Notes under the pieces: generated by a model
Told to the model about the DNA's origin: nothing
The model's database searches: none
The model's input: the letters and a program-made list of their open reading frames with translations, nothing else
Translations under genes and position numbers: made by a program
Shown: positions 25,729 through 34,630 of the stretch, one piece after another
How the letters are laid out: each line of letters opens with the position of its first letter
How positions within the stretch are numbered: the first letter of the stretch is position 1
Origin: Paraburkholderia monticola
Lineage (GTDB): Bacteria > Pseudomonadota > Gammaproteobacteria > Burkholderiales > Burkholderiaceae
Reading direction: 5' to 3'
Assembly (NCBI RefSeq): GCF_001580545.1
Contig: NZ_LRBG01000022.1
Span: 62,001 to 126,000 of the forward strand
DNA length: 64,000 nt

Positions 25729-27408
25729 ATGTCCACAGCACCTTCCACCGTTGCTCAGGTCGCGCCGGTCGACTACCGCACCGATCCGTCGCAGTACAAG
25801 CACTGGAAGCTGAGCTTCAACGGCCCGGTTGCGACGCTCGGCATCGACATTGCCGAGGACGGCGGCATTCGCGACGGCTACAAGCTGAAACTGAATTCAT
25901 ATGACCTCGGCGTCGATATCGAGCTGCACGACGCGATTCAGCGCATTCGCTTCGAGCATCCGGAAGTCCGCACGGTGGTGGTGACGAGCCTGAAGGACCG
26001 GGTCTTCTGTTCGGGTGCGAATATTTTCATGCTGGGGCTGTCGTCGCACGCGTGGAAGGTCAACTTCTGCAAGTTCACGAACGAAACCCGCAATGGGCTC
26101 GAAGATTCTTCGCGGCATTCGGGCCTGAAGTTTCTTGCCGCGGTGAACGGCTCATGTGCGGGCGGTGGCTACGAACTCGCGCTCGCCTGCGACGAAATCT
26201 ATCTGATCGACGATCGGTCCTCTTCGGTGTCGCTGCCGGAAGTGCCGCTGCTCGGCGTGCTGCCGGGCACCGGCGGTCTGACGCGCGTGACCGATAAACG
26301 CAAGGTGCGCCACGACCGCGCGGATATCTTCTGCACGGTGGTCGAGGGCGTGCGCGGTGAACGCGCGAAGGCGTGGCGTCTCGTCGATGAAGTCGTCAAG
26401 CCGAACCAGTTCGACCAGGCCATTCAGGCGCGCGCGCTCGAACTCGGCGCGCACAGCGATCGTCCGGCCGATGCGTCTGGCGTCGCGCTCACGCGCATCG
26501 AACGCACGGATCGCGAAGACGGCCTCAGCTATCAAACGGTCGACGTGACGATCGATCGCGCGAAACGCGTCGCGACCTTCACCGCCCGCGCGCCGCATGA
26601 AACCCAGCCGACCAGCCTCGACGCGATCGTCGCCGCCGGCGCGAACTGGTGGCCGCTGCGATTCGCGCGCGAACTCGACGACGCGATCCTGTCGATGCGC
26701 ACCAACGAACTCGAGATCGGCACCTGGGTGTTCAGGACCGAAGGCGACGCGCGCAACCTGCTGGCGGTCGACGCGACGCTGCTGCAGCACAAGGATCACT
26801 GGTTCGTGCGCGAAACGATCGGCATGCTGCGCCGCACGCTCGCGCGCATCGATGTGTCGTCGCGTTCCATCTTCACGCTGATCGAGCCGGGCTCGTGCTT
26901 CGCCGGCACGTTCGCCGAACTCGCCTTCGCCGCCGATCGCAGCTACATGGCCGCGCTGCCCGACAACGAGGACGAGGAGCCGGCGATCACGCTGTCGGAA
27001 GTGAACTTCGGTCTGTATCCGATGGTGACGCATCAATCGCGGCTCGCGCGGCGCTTCTACGAGGAAGCCGGGCCGCTCGACGCGGTGCGCGCGCTGATCG
27101 GGCAGCCGGTCAAGGCGCTCGATGCCGAGCGCCTCGGTCTCGTGACCGCGTCGCCGGACGATATCGACTGGGCCGACGAAATCCGCATCGCGCTCGAGGA
27201 GCGCGCGGCGATGTCGCCCGACGCCTTGACCGGCCTCGAAGCGAATCTGCGCTTCAACGGGCCGGAAACGATGGAGACGCGCATCTTCGGCCGTCTCACC
27301 GCCTGGCAGAACTGGATCTTCAACCGGCCGAACGCAGTGGGCGAGAAGGGCGCGCTCAAGGTGTACGGCAAGGGTAGCAAGGCGCAATTCGACGTGTCGC
27401 GCGTCTGA
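25729..27408 (+). CDS. boxC: 2,3-epoxybenzoyl-CoA dihydrolase (ring-cleaving)
   Basis: A 559-aa crotonase-type enzyme (EC 4.1.2.44) that opens the epoxybenzoyl-CoA ring hydrolytically to 3,4-dehydroadipyl-CoA semialdehyde and formate. Two enoyl-CoA-hydratase-like halves are seen: the first with KDRVFCSGANIFMLGLSSHAWK and AVNGSCAGGGYELALACDEI, the second with SRSIFTLIEPGSCFAGTFAELAFAADR. ATG 25729 follows CAGGAGA; an upstream TTG at 25687 lies inside the operator. First gene of boxC-boxB-boxA, controlled by the two BoxR-like operators. Confidence 0.95.
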   Translation: MSTAPSTVAQVAPVDYRTDPSQYKHWKLSFNGPVATLGIDIAEDGGIRDGYKLKLNSYDLGVDIELHDAIQRIRFEHPEVRTVVVTSLKDRVFCSGANIFMLGLSSHAWKVNFCKFTNETRNGLEDSSRHSGLKFLAAVNGSCAGGGYELALACDEIYLIDDRSSSVSLPEVPLLGVLPGTGGLTRVTDKRKVRHDRADIFCTVVEGVRGERAKAWRLVDEVVKPNQFDQAIQARALELGAHSDRPADASGVALTRIERTDREDGLSYQTVDVTIDRAKRVATFTARAPHETQPTSLDAIVAAGANWWPLRFARELDDAILSMRTNELEIGTWVFRTEGDARNLLAVDATLLQHKDHWFVRETIGMLRRTLARIDVSSRSIFTLIEPGSCFAGTFAELAFAADRSYMAALPDNEDEEPAITLSEVNFGLYPMVTHQSRLARRFYEEAGPLDAVRALIGQPVKALDAERLGLVTASPDDIDWADEIRIALEERAAMSPDALTGLEANLRFNGPETMETRIFGRLTAWQNWIFNRPNAVGEKGALKVYGKGSKAQFDVSRV

Positions 27409-27505
27409 TTGACGTCGCGCGCACGCCGATCAAACGACGCCGCCTGCCGATACGCGCCTCTCGACACTGCAGCTTCCGAACAGGAACCGACCCAGGGAAC
27501 CGACC

Positions 27506-28933
27506 ATGTCCTCGATCAACTACAGCGAAAAGATTCCGAACAACGTCAACCTCGCCGACGACCGCGCGCTGCAGCGCGCGCTCGAGCAATGGCAGCCGAA
27601 CTTTCTGTCGTGGTGGGGCGATATGGGCCCGGAAGGCTCGCACGGCTACGACGTGTATCTGCGCACCGCGGTCAGCGTCGACGCGGGCGGCTGGGCGCAC
27701 TTCGACTACGTGAAGATGCCGGAGTACCGCTGGGGCATTTTCCTCACGCCGGGCGAGCAGGATCGCAAGATCCACTTCGGCGAGCACAAGGGCGAAGCTG
27801 CGTGGCAGGACGTGCCCGGCGAGCATCGGGCAAACTTGCGCCGCATCATCGTCACGCAGGGCGATACGGAACCGGCTTCGGTCGAGCAGCAGCGCCACCT
27901 CGGTTTGACCGCGCCGTCCCTTTACGATCTGCGCAACCTGTTCCAGGTCAACGTCGAGGAAGGCCGTCATCTCTGGGCGATGGTGTATCTGCTGCATCGC
28001 TACTTCGGCCGCGACGGCCGTGAGGAAGCCGAAGCATTGCTCGGCCGCCGCTCCGGCGACGAGGACAATCCGCGCATTCTCGGCGCGTTCAACGAGAAAA
28101 CGCCGGATTGGCTCGCGTTCTTCATGTTCACGTACTTCACCGACCGCGACGGCAAGTTCCAGTTGTCGGCGCTCGCCGAGTCGGGCTTCGATCCGCTCGC
28201 GCGCACGACGAAGTTCATGCTGACCGAGGAAGCGCATCATATGTTCGTCGGCGAATCGGGCGTGTCGCGCGTGATCCAGCGCACCGCGCAGGTGATGAAC
28301 GAGCTCGGCACCGACGACGTCGCGAAGCTCCGCGCGGCCGGCGTGATCGATCTGCCGACCATCCAGCGCTATCTGAACTTCCATTACTCAGTCACGATCG
28401 ACCTGTTCGGCGCCGATCATTCGTCGAACGCGGCGACGTTCTATAGCTCGGGCCTGAAGGGCCGCTACGAGGAAGGCAAGCGCGACGACGATCATCGGCT
28501 GAACGAACATGGCTACAAGCTGCTCGACGTGCAGGACGGCAAGCTCGTCGAGCGCGAGGTGCCGATGCTCAACGCGATGAACGAAGTGCTGCGCGACGAT
28601 TACATCAAGGATTCGGTCGCGGGCGTCGGCCGCTGGAACAAGGTGCTCGAGAAGGCCGGCATCGAGTTTCGCATGACGGTGCCGCACAAGGCGTTCAACC
28701 GGCAGATCGGCACCTTCGCCGGCACGCGGGTGTCGCCCGATGGCCGCGTGCTCAGCGAAGCCGAATGGGCCGCGAACGAGGCAAAGTGGCTCGCCACGCC
28801 GGAGGACCGCGCGTTCGTCGCGTCGCTGATGGGCCGCGTTGCCGAGCCGGGCAAGTTCGCGAACTGGATCGCACCGCCCGCGATGGGCGTGAACCGTCAG
28901 CCGGTCGATTTCGAATACGTGCGCTTCAACTGA
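27506..28933 (+). CDS. boxB: benzoyl-CoA 2,3-epoxidase, oxygenase subunit
   Basis: A 475-aa di-iron oxygenase that epoxidises benzoyl-CoA with O2 and electrons from BoxA. It starts MSSINYSEKIPNNVNLADDR. The di-iron carboxylate ligands are expected in helices containing NVEEGRHLWAMVYLLHRYFG and FMLTEEAHHMFVGESG, both visible here in the E-x-x-H form. The length is normal. The gene is 97 nt after boxC and 60 nt before boxA on the same strand. Confidence 0.95.
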   Translation: MSSINYSEKIPNNVNLADDRALQRALEQWQPNFLSWWGDMGPEGSHGYDVYLRTAVSVDAGGWAHFDYVKMPEYRWGIFLTPGEQDRKIHFGEHKGEAAWQDVPGEHRANLRRIIVTQGDTEPASVEQQRHLGLTAPSLYDLRNLFQVNVEEGRHLWAMVYLLHRYFGRDGREEAEALLGRRSGDEDNPRILGAFNEKTPDWLAFFMFTYFTDRDGKFQLSALAESGFDPLARTTKFMLTEEAHHMFVGESGVSRVIQRTAQVMNELGTDDVAKLRAAGVIDLPTIQRYLNFHYSVTIDLFGADHSSNAATFYSSGLKGRYEEGKRDDDHRLNEHGYKLLDVQDGKLVEREVPMLNAMNEVLRDDYIKDSVAGVGRWNKVLEKAGIEFRMTVPHKAFNRQIGTFAGTRVSPDGRVLSEAEWAANEAKWLATPEDRAFVASLMGRVAEPGKFANWIAPPAMGVNRQPVDFEYVRFN

Positions 28934-28993
28934 AGCCAAGCAAAGCACGAAAGGCGCGCCACGCGCGCGCGGTATTACCTGGTGGAGGAAGTC

Positions 28994-30232
28994 ATGAACG
29001 GCCCAGTATCGGTCGAAGTTCTGCGGCAGCATCTGATCGATCCGGAGATCTGCATTCGCTGCAATACCTGCGAAGAGACTTGCCCGATCGACGCGATCAC
29101 GCACGACGACAACAACTACGTCGTGAAGGCCGATGTCTGCAACGGCTGCATGGCCTGCGTGCCGCCGTGCCCGACCGGCGCGATCGACAACTGGCGCACG
29201 GTGTTGAAGGCCGACGCGTATTCGATCGACGAGCAGCTCACGTGGGACGTGCTGCCCGAGCAGAACACGATGGCGGTGCCGGCTGAAGAAGCGGCGGGAG
29301 CTTCACCTTCGGGCGACGGCTCGGCCGAAGCCGACGGCATCGAAGTCGATACCGTGCGCGGCGCGGTCGTGCCGCCCTGGTCGGCCGCGAAGCCGTACGT
29401 GAATCTCTACACGCACAAGGCGCCGACCACCGCGACCGTGGTCGGCAACTACCGGCTCACCGACGGCGCGACGTCGAGCGACATCCATCACATCGTGCTC
29501 GATTTCGGCTCGATGCCGTTTCCGGTGCTCGAAGGGCAGTCGATCGGCATTCTGCCGCCCGGCGCGGCCGCCGACGGCCGCGTGCATCACGCACGCCAGT
29601 ACTCGGTCGCCAGTCCGCGCGACGGCGAGCGGCCCGGCTACAACAACGTGTCGCTGACGGTCAAGCGCGTGTCGCAACAGCATGGCGATGCGATCGACGG
29701 CGTCTGTTCGAACTATCTGTGCGATCTGAAGAAGGGCGACGTGGTCAGCGTGATCGGCCCGTTCGGCAGCACGTTCCTGATGCCGAATCATCCGAACTCG
29801 CATCTGCTGATGATCTGCACGGGCACCGGTTCGGCGCCGATGCGCGCGATGACCGAGTACCGCCGGCGCAAGCGGCTCAAAGGCGCGACCGGCAAGCTGA
29901 TGCTGTTCTTCGGTGCGCGCACCAAGGAGGAGTTGCCGTACTTCGGACCGCTGACCAATCTGCCCAAGGATTTCATCGACACGACGCTCGCGTTTTCGCG
30001 CACGCCGGGCCAGGCGAAGCGCTACGTGCAGGACGCGATGAGCGAACGCGGCCCGGACGTCGCGAACCTGCTGAAGGACGACAACACCTATATCTATGTG
30101 TGCGGCCTCAAAGGCATGGAGGACGGCGTGCTGCAGGCGCTCAAGGACATCGTCGAGCAACATCAGCTCGATTGGGAGGCGTTGTGGGCGAAGCTCAAGC
30201 GCGAAGGGCGGCTGCATCTGGAGACGTACTGA
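28994..30232 (+). CDS. boxA: benzoyl-CoA 2,3-epoxidase, reductase subunit
   Basis: A 412-aa NADPH-dependent iron-sulfur flavoprotein that gives electrons to BoxB. Two [4Fe-4S] ferredoxin clusters are near the N-terminus: Cys 20, 23, 26, 30 and Cys 49, 52, 55, 59. A ferredoxin-NADP reductase part follows, with FAD-binding RQYSVASPRDGERPGYNN and NADP-binding ICTGTGSAPMRAM. ATG 28994 has GGAGG 6 nt upstream; the open frame starts at GTG 28982. Last gene of the operon, followed by a terminator-like hairpin. No aldehyde dehydrogenase (boxD) follows in this window. Confidence 0.95.
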   Translation: MNGPVSVEVLRQHLIDPEICIRCNTCEETCPIDAITHDDNNYVVKADVCNGCMACVPPCPTGAIDNWRTVLKADAYSIDEQLTWDVLPEQNTMAVPAEEAAGASPSGDGSAEADGIEVDTVRGAVVPPWSAAKPYVNLYTHKAPTTATVVGNYRLTDGATSSDIHHIVLDFGSMPFPVLEGQSIGILPPGAAADGRVHHARQYSVASPRDGERPGYNNVSLTVKRVSQQHGDAIDGVCSNYLCDLKKGDVVSVIGPFGSTFLMPNHPNSHLLMICTGTGSAPMRAMTEYRRRKRLKGATGKLMLFFGARTKEELPYFGPLTNLPKDFIDTTLAFSRTPGQAKRYVQDAMSERGPDVANLLKDDNTYIYVCGLKGMEDGVLQALKDIVEQHQLDWEALWAKLKREGRLHLETY

Positions 30233-30271
30233 ACGGCGCGCAGGCACGCCACCGCCGCCGAAAGCTTCGCG

Positions 30272-30322
30272 AAAAGGCTCCGTCAAGGCTCGTGAAAGCA
30301 TGAGCGCTTGCGGGGCCTTTTT
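30272..30322 (+). terminator. possible terminator of boxCBA
   Basis: AAAAGGC-T-CCG (30272-30282) can pair with CGG-G-GCCTTTT (30311-30321), enclosing an inner GCTC/GAGC stem; T-rich tail TTTTT. The hairpin is imperfect but well placed, 40 nt after the boxA stop. Confidence 0.5.
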
Positions 30323-30485
30323 GCCTGTGTCATGTTGATGGCGGACGAACGCCGCGCTTGAGCGATGCGCTTTGAAAATGGCGGACGGTTTGCTACAGTC
30401 GGCCCACGCAACCGGCCGTGCGCCGGCACCGCCCGCCGAACGCGGCAGTCCGCCACCTACGCAGCCATCCAGACGGAGCCGTCCG

Positions 30486-31265
30486 ATGAAGCCGATTCGC
30501 TCACTCGCGCTGATCGCGCTGTTGCAGGCCGTGCTTGCGCAGCCGGCGAGCGCCGACGATCTCGCGCAGATCAAGGCGTCGGGCGTATTCAGGATCGGCA
30601 CCGAAGGCACTTACGCGCCGTTCACCTATCACGACGACGCGGGCAAGCTGACGGGCTTCGATGTCGAGCTCGCGAGCGGCATCGCGCAGCGTCTGGGCGT
30701 CAAGCCGCAGTTCATCGAAGCCAGATGGGAAGGGCTGATCGGCGGACTCGACGTCGATCGCTACGACGCGGTGTTCAACGAGGTCGCGATCACCGACGAG
30801 CGCAAGCTCAAATACGATTACTCGGACCCGTACATCACCTCGCACGCGGTGCTGATCGTCGCGTCGGACAACACGACGATTAAGTCATTCGATGACCTGA
30901 AGGGCCGCAAGTCCGCCAATACGCTGACCAGCAACGTTGGCCGGATCGCGGCCGCGCACGGCGCACAGGTGATTCCGGCGCAGGGCTTCGACGAGTCGAT
31001 CGATCTGCTCGTCGCGGGCCGGGTCGACGCGACCGTCAACGATTCATTGTCGTTTCTCGACTACAGGAAGCGCCAGCCCGACGCGAGGATCAAGGTCGTC
31101 GCGGTCGATATGTCGCCCAATAGCAGCGACAAGTCGGCCGTGCTGATCCGCAAGGGCAATCCGAAGCTGCGCATGGCGATCAACGGCGCGCTCGCCGACA
31201 TGAGAAAAGACGGTACGTATCGGCGGATTTCGCTGAAGTACTTCGGCCGCGACGTGTTTCAATGA
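30486..31265 (+). CDS. amino-acid ABC transporter periplasmic binding protein
   Basis: A 259-aa SBP of the bacterial extracellular solute-binding family 3. A signal peptide (MKPIRSLALIALLQAVLAQPASA) is followed by GVFRIGTEGTYAPFTYHDDA and GFDVELASGIAQRLG, the classical binding-site segments. YDAVFNEVAITDERKLKYDYSDPY resembles cystine or polar amino-acid binders. ATG 30486 has GGAG 8-11 nt upstream. No permease or ATPase gene is next to it; leuA is convergent. It is an orphan binding protein here, ending at a strong bidirectional terminator. Confidence 0.88.
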   Translation: MKPIRSLALIALLQAVLAQPASADDLAQIKASGVFRIGTEGTYAPFTYHDDAGKLTGFDVELASGIAQRLGVKPQFIEARWEGLIGGLDVDRYDAVFNEVAITDERKLKYDYSDPYITSHAVLIVASDNTTIKSFDDLKGRKSANTLTSNVGRIAAAHGAQVIPAQGFDESIDLLVAGRVDATVNDSLSFLDYRKRQPDARIKVVAVDMSPNSSDKSAVLIRKGNPKLRMAINGALADMRKDGTYRRISLKYFGRDVFQ

Positions 31266-31294
31266 CCCTCGGCCGACGCTGAAGCGGATGAATC

Positions 31295-31344
31295 GACATT
31301 AAAAAAAGAAGGGGCGTCGAAACGCCCCTTCTTTTTTTAATGTC
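31295..31344. terminator. bidirectional terminator between SBP gene and leuA
   Basis: A 23-bp perfect stem (31295-31317 with 31322-31344) and loop CGAA. GC-rich core AAGGGGCGT/ACGCCCCTT is flanked by A7 and T7, so it works in both directions for the two convergent genes. Confidence 0.95.
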
Positions 31345-31395
31345 AGCGCGACGAACATGCGGTGCGCCGCATGTTCGTCGTGGCGGACCCAGGCC

Positions 31396-33102
31396 TTACA
31401 CCGTCGCGTCGCCCAGCGCGGCTTCGAAGAAGCGCTCCTGCGCATCCGCGTTCACGCGTGCATAAGCGCGGTTGACGCCGCTGATCACCGCGCGAATCGA
31501 CGCGGTGATCAGGTTCGCATCGACACCCACGCCGAATGCGCTGCCGGCCACATCGGCACCGGCCATTTCGGCGATCGCGATCGCGCGCGCGTCGGCGCCT
31601 TGCGTGAGTGCGCGTTCCTCGTAGTGCTGGATGCGCACGGGCACGTCGAAGGCGTGCATCAGCGCGTCGAGCGGACCGTTGCCGGCGCCGCTCAGCACGC
31701 GCGGCGTACCGTTGATTTCGACGTTCAGCTTGATGTGCTCGCGGCCGTCATGCTCGGACAGGCTGTGGCTGATGTAGCGAACCGGCTCGACCGTGTGCAC
31801 GTATTCCTGCTGGAACAGTTCCCAGATCTGCGCGGGCGTGACTTCCTGGCCGCTGTCGTCGGTGTAGCGCTGCACGGCCGAGCTGAAGTCGACCTGCAGG
31901 CGGCGCGGCAACACGACGCCATAGCTCTGCTCGAGCAGATACGCGATGCCGCCCTTGCCCGACTGGCTGTTCACGCGAATCACGGAGTCGTAGGTGCGGC
32001 CGAGGTCGCTCGGATCGATCGGCATGTACGGCACTTCCCAGATCGCGTCCGGCTTCTGCACGGCGAAGCCCTTCTTGATCGCGTCCTGGTGCGAGCCCGA
32101 GAACGCGGTGAAGACGAGATCGCCGACATACGGATGACGCGGATGCACCGGCAACTGCGTGCATTCCTCGGCCGTGCGCGCGACTTCGTTGATGTTCGAG
32201 AAATCGAGCTCGGGGTCGACGCCCTGGGTGTACAGGTTCAACGCGAGCGTGACGAGGTCGACGTTGCCGGTGCGCTCGCCGTTGCCGAACAGACAACCTT
32301 CGACGCGATCGGCGCCCGCCATCACCGCGAGTTCCGCGGCGGCGACGGCCGTGCCACGGTCGTTATGCGGATGGACGGAGACGATCAGCGAGTCACGGCG
32401 CGCGAGATTGCGGTGCATCCATTCGATCTGGTCCGCGTAGACGTTCGGCGTCGCCATTTCGACGGTGGCCGGCAGATTGACGATCGCCTTGTGCTCGGGC
32501 GTCGGTTGCCAGATGTCGAAGACCGCGTCGCAGACTTCCTTGGCGAATTCGAGTTCGGTGCCGCTGAACACTTCCGGGCTGTATTGCAGCGTGAAGTGCG
32601 TTTCCGGATGGGCCTCGGCGAGGCGCTTCATCGTGCGCGCGGCCTTCTGCGCGAGTTCGATCACACCGCTCTTCTCGAGGCCGAACACGATCTTGCGGAA
32701 TTCCGGCGCGGTGGCGTTGTACAGGTGGACGATCGCGCGCGGGGCGCCGCGCAACGATTCGAACGTACGCTCGATCAGATCGTCGCGAGCCTGGGTGAGC
32801 ACTTCGATCGTGACGTCGTCGGGAATATGGCCGCCCTCGATCAGCTCGCGCACGAAGTTGAAATCGGTCTGCGACGCCGACGGAAACGCGACTTCGATTT
32901 CCTTGAAGCCGATCTGCACCAGCGTCTTGAACATGCGCATCTTGCGCTCGGCGTTCATCGGTTCGAACAGCGCCTGGTTGCCGTCGCGCAGGTCGGTGCT
33001 CATCCAGATCGGCGCGCGCGTGATGGTGCGCGACGGCCACTGGCGATCCGTCAAATTGATCGGCTTGAACGAGCGGTACTTGGTAGCGGGGTTTTTCAAC
33101 AT
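31396..33102 (-). CDS. leuA: 2-isopropylmalate synthase (long form)
   Basis: First enzyme of leucine synthesis: acetyl-CoA + 2-ketoisovalerate to 2-isopropylmalate, cytoplasmic. The 568-aa protein is the type-2 long form: TIM barrel with WMSTDLRDGNQALFEPM (catalytic DLRDGNQ), VHPHNDRGTAVAAAELAVMAG (metal-binding HxH), GNGERTGNVDLVTLALNLY, and a C-terminal regulatory LeuA dimer domain. Start MLKNPATKYRSFKP at 33102 fits family starts, with GGATGA 5 nt upstream. Two more ATGs lie 6 and 9 nt upstream. The gene is monocistronic, closed by the terminator at 31295, and preceded by a leucine-rich leader ORF at 33228. Confidence 0.96.
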   Translation of the reverse strand: MLKNPATKYRSFKPINLTDRQWPSRTITRAPIWMSTDLRDGNQALFEPMNAERKMRMFKTLVQIGFKEIEVAFPSASQTDFNFVRELIEGGHIPDDVTIEVLTQARDDLIERTFESLRGAPRAIVHLYNATAPEFRKIVFGLEKSGVIELAQKAARTMKRLAEAHPETHFTLQYSPEVFSGTELEFAKEVCDAVFDIWQPTPEHKAIVNLPATVEMATPNVYADQIEWMHRNLARRDSLIVSVHPHNDRGTAVAAAELAVMAGADRVEGCLFGNGERTGNVDLVTLALNLYTQGVDPELDFSNINEVARTAEECTQLPVHPRHPYVGDLVFTAFSGSHQDAIKKGFAVQKPDAIWEVPYMPIDPSDLGRTYDSVIRVNSQSGKGGIAYLLEQSYGVVLPRRLQVDFSSAVQRYTDDSGQEVTPAQIWELFQQEYVHTVEPVRYISHSLSEHDGREHIKLNVEINGTPRVLSGAGNGPLDALMHAFDVPVRIQHYEERALTQGADARAIAIAEMAGADVAGSAFGVGVDANLITASIRAVISGVNRAYARVNADAQERFFEAALGDATV

Positions 33103-33138
33103 TTTCATCATCCGAGGGTGAGACCGTGGAACGGGTGT

Positions 33139-33185
33139 CGACCGGACGACGAAAACGCGATACTGGGCCGCCGGTCGGAAACCGG
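33139..33185 (-). promoter_or_regulatory. alternative hairpins in the leuA leader
   Basis: Minus-strand RNA can fold CCGGT/ACCGG (33171-33175 with 33181-33185) or CGACCGG/CCGGTCG (33139-33145 with 33171-33177). The two share the segment 33171-33177 and are mutually exclusive. They lie between the leader ORF stop and leuA. No U-tract follows, so classical intrinsic termination is not shown; control could be Rho-dependent or translational. Confidence 0.4.
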
Positions 33186-33227
33186 GGCTGGGTCAGTTAC
33201 TGGGGATTCAAGCGATGCTTCGGTGGA

Positions 33228-33311
33228 TCAGAGAGAAGCGGACGCGCGCAGCAGACCTAGCCCGGTAGAGGGGGCTAGTAGTAGCGATAGGGTGGTCTGG
33301 GCGCGGTACAT
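33228..33311 (-). CDS. leuL: putative leu leader peptide
   Basis: A 27-codon ORF on the leuA strand, 125 nt upstream of leuA. It has eight leucines, with LSLLL near the start coded CTA TCG CTA CTA CTA and another CTA at codon 18. CTA is a very rare leucine codon in this GC-rich genome, where most leucine codons are CTG or CTC. Such a cluster of rare leucine codons is what an attenuator leader needs. An in-frame ATG also exists at 33329 (six codons more). Neither ATG has a clear ribosome binding site. Competing hairpins follow. Not a protein-coding gene in the usual sense; the assignment is inference. Confidence 0.6.
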   Translation of the reverse strand: MYRAQTTLSLLLAPSTGLGLLRASASL

Positions 33312-33400
33312 AGTGCGCAATGGGAACATATTATTAAGATTGCGTCAAGGGCTGCGGTGCGATGCGCCGTGGTGTTCTGATCAATGGGCAGGAGGCGGAG

Positions 33401-33733
33401 ATGAAAACGGTAGCGAAGATTGCGGGCGTCGCGTGGCTCTGCGCGGGCGCGGCATTGGCATGCGGGTTCGTTGGACAGGCGCGCGCGCAGGGGCTCAGCG
33501 CGCAGAACGACATGAACGCGCCGCAGAACAGCACGCGTCTGATGCCGCAGGCGCCGTGCGGCAGCGAGTATCCGACGCATGGCAATCAGCAGGCGGGCGA
33601 ACTGAATCTGAATCCGACCGACCCGCGCGCGCAACTGGTCAACTGCTTGCCGAACAACGCGACGTCGGGCGGCTACGGCGCACCGCTGGCGGGCGTACGG
33701 TCGAACGTGCAGCCGCAGCCGCCGGCGAATTGA
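33401..33733 (+). CDS. small exported hypothetical protein
   Basis: A 110-aa protein with a signal peptide (KIAGVAWLCAGAALACGFVG, cleavage after QARA) and an Asn/Gln/Pro-rich mature part with one Cys pair (APCGSEYP, LVNCLPNNA). AGGAGGCGGAG lies directly before the ATG. It diverges from the leuA leader region. No family recognised; periplasmic or secreted localisation is inferred. Confidence 0.7.
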   Translation: MKTVAKIAGVAWLCAGAALACGFVGQARAQGLSAQNDMNAPQNSTRLMPQAPCGSEYPTHGNQQAGELNLNPTDPRAQLVNCLPNNATSGGYGAPLAGVRSNVQPQPPAN

Positions 33734-33764
33734 GGTTGCCTGACCGGAGTCACCCGCGCACCGC

Positions 33765-34436
33765 TCAGCCGCCGGACAAAAGCCGCAGCGTGTCGTTGTT
33801 CACGATTACTGATACGCCGATCGCGAGCAGGATCAGCGGCAGCAGCGCCGAGCCGTATCGACGGATCGGCGCGCCGAGCAGCGGATGATCGACGAGCCAC
33901 GCCGCACCGGCGCACCACAGCCCGATCATCGCGATGAACACGAGCGAAACGAGCGCGTTCTCGGCGGGGGTATGACTCGCGTACAGCGGCACGTAGACCG
34001 CGATGTTGTCCGAGCCGTTGGCGATCGCGACGCCCGCGACGGTCCAGCTCGATGAGCCGCTAGCGGTTGGCGAAGCGGCTGGACTGCGCGCTGCGGGGGC
34101 GTCGTCGGGTGCATGAGCGGGCGCGTGGGCGGTCGCTTGGTCGTCCTTGCTGTCGTCGCGCTGCGCGTGGCCGGGACCGAAGCGCTGCCATCCCTTGTGC
34201 AGGCCCACGGCGATCGGCAGCAAGCCGAGCAGGCCGACATAGCCGGTCGGCAGGCGGGTGAGCAAGGCCGCGAGCACGAGCGCCGCGGCGACGAGGAGCA
34301 ACGATCCCGCGTACTGTCCCAAGACGACGCGGCGGCGTTGCGCGCCCGCTTCGGTCAGAAACCCGAGCAGCACGAACAGGTTGTCGATATTGGTTGCGGC
34401 GTACGCGGCGATCGCGAGCAGGACGAGGCTGAGCAT
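33765..34436 (-). CDS. CadD-family cadmium-resistance-type transporter
   Basis: A 223-aa membrane protein. It starts MLSLVLLAIAAYAATNIDNL, matching the CadD family where the T-N-I-D-N/D segment is conserved. About five or six hydrophobic helices are visible with a polar His/Asp/Ala-rich cytoplasmic loop (about residues 90-140) that may bind metal. A second ATNIDN-like motif (AIANGSDNIAVYVPLY) marks the internal repeat of the family. Members export cadmium or transport other solutes. An upstream start at 34556 would add a non-family N-terminus and was not used. Substrate not proven. Confidence 0.82.
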   Translation of the reverse strand: MLSLVLLAIAAYAATNIDNLFVLLGFLTEAGAQRRRVVLGQYAGSLLLVAAALVLAALLTRLPTGYVGLLGLLPIAVGLHKGWQRFGPGHAQRDDSKDDQATAHAPAHAPDDAPAARSPAASPTASGSSSWTVAGVAIANGSDNIAVYVPLYASHTPAENALVSLVFIAMIGLWCAGAAWLVDHPLLGAPIRRYGSALLPLILLAIGVSVIVNNDTLRLLSGG

Positions 34437-34630
34437 GAAGAAGCCGAGGTCGTGACAGGACGGCAAGCGGCTTTGAATTCGCCGCTCGGTGAGGTTGAGC
34501 GCGCGCCCGACAGGGCAGCCCGCCAACACGATGCCGACGCGTCGCGCCAAGGTCAAGCGGCAGGCGGCTGCGGCGCCGGGCGACAGGGCCGTAAGCTACA
34601 ATGGCCGACGCCTCGAACAACGGAATATCG

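Noticed and set aside
31357..33888. 843-aa plus-strand frame across leuA
   Set aside because: Antisense shadow of leuA and its leader; composition typical of a high-GC shadow frame.
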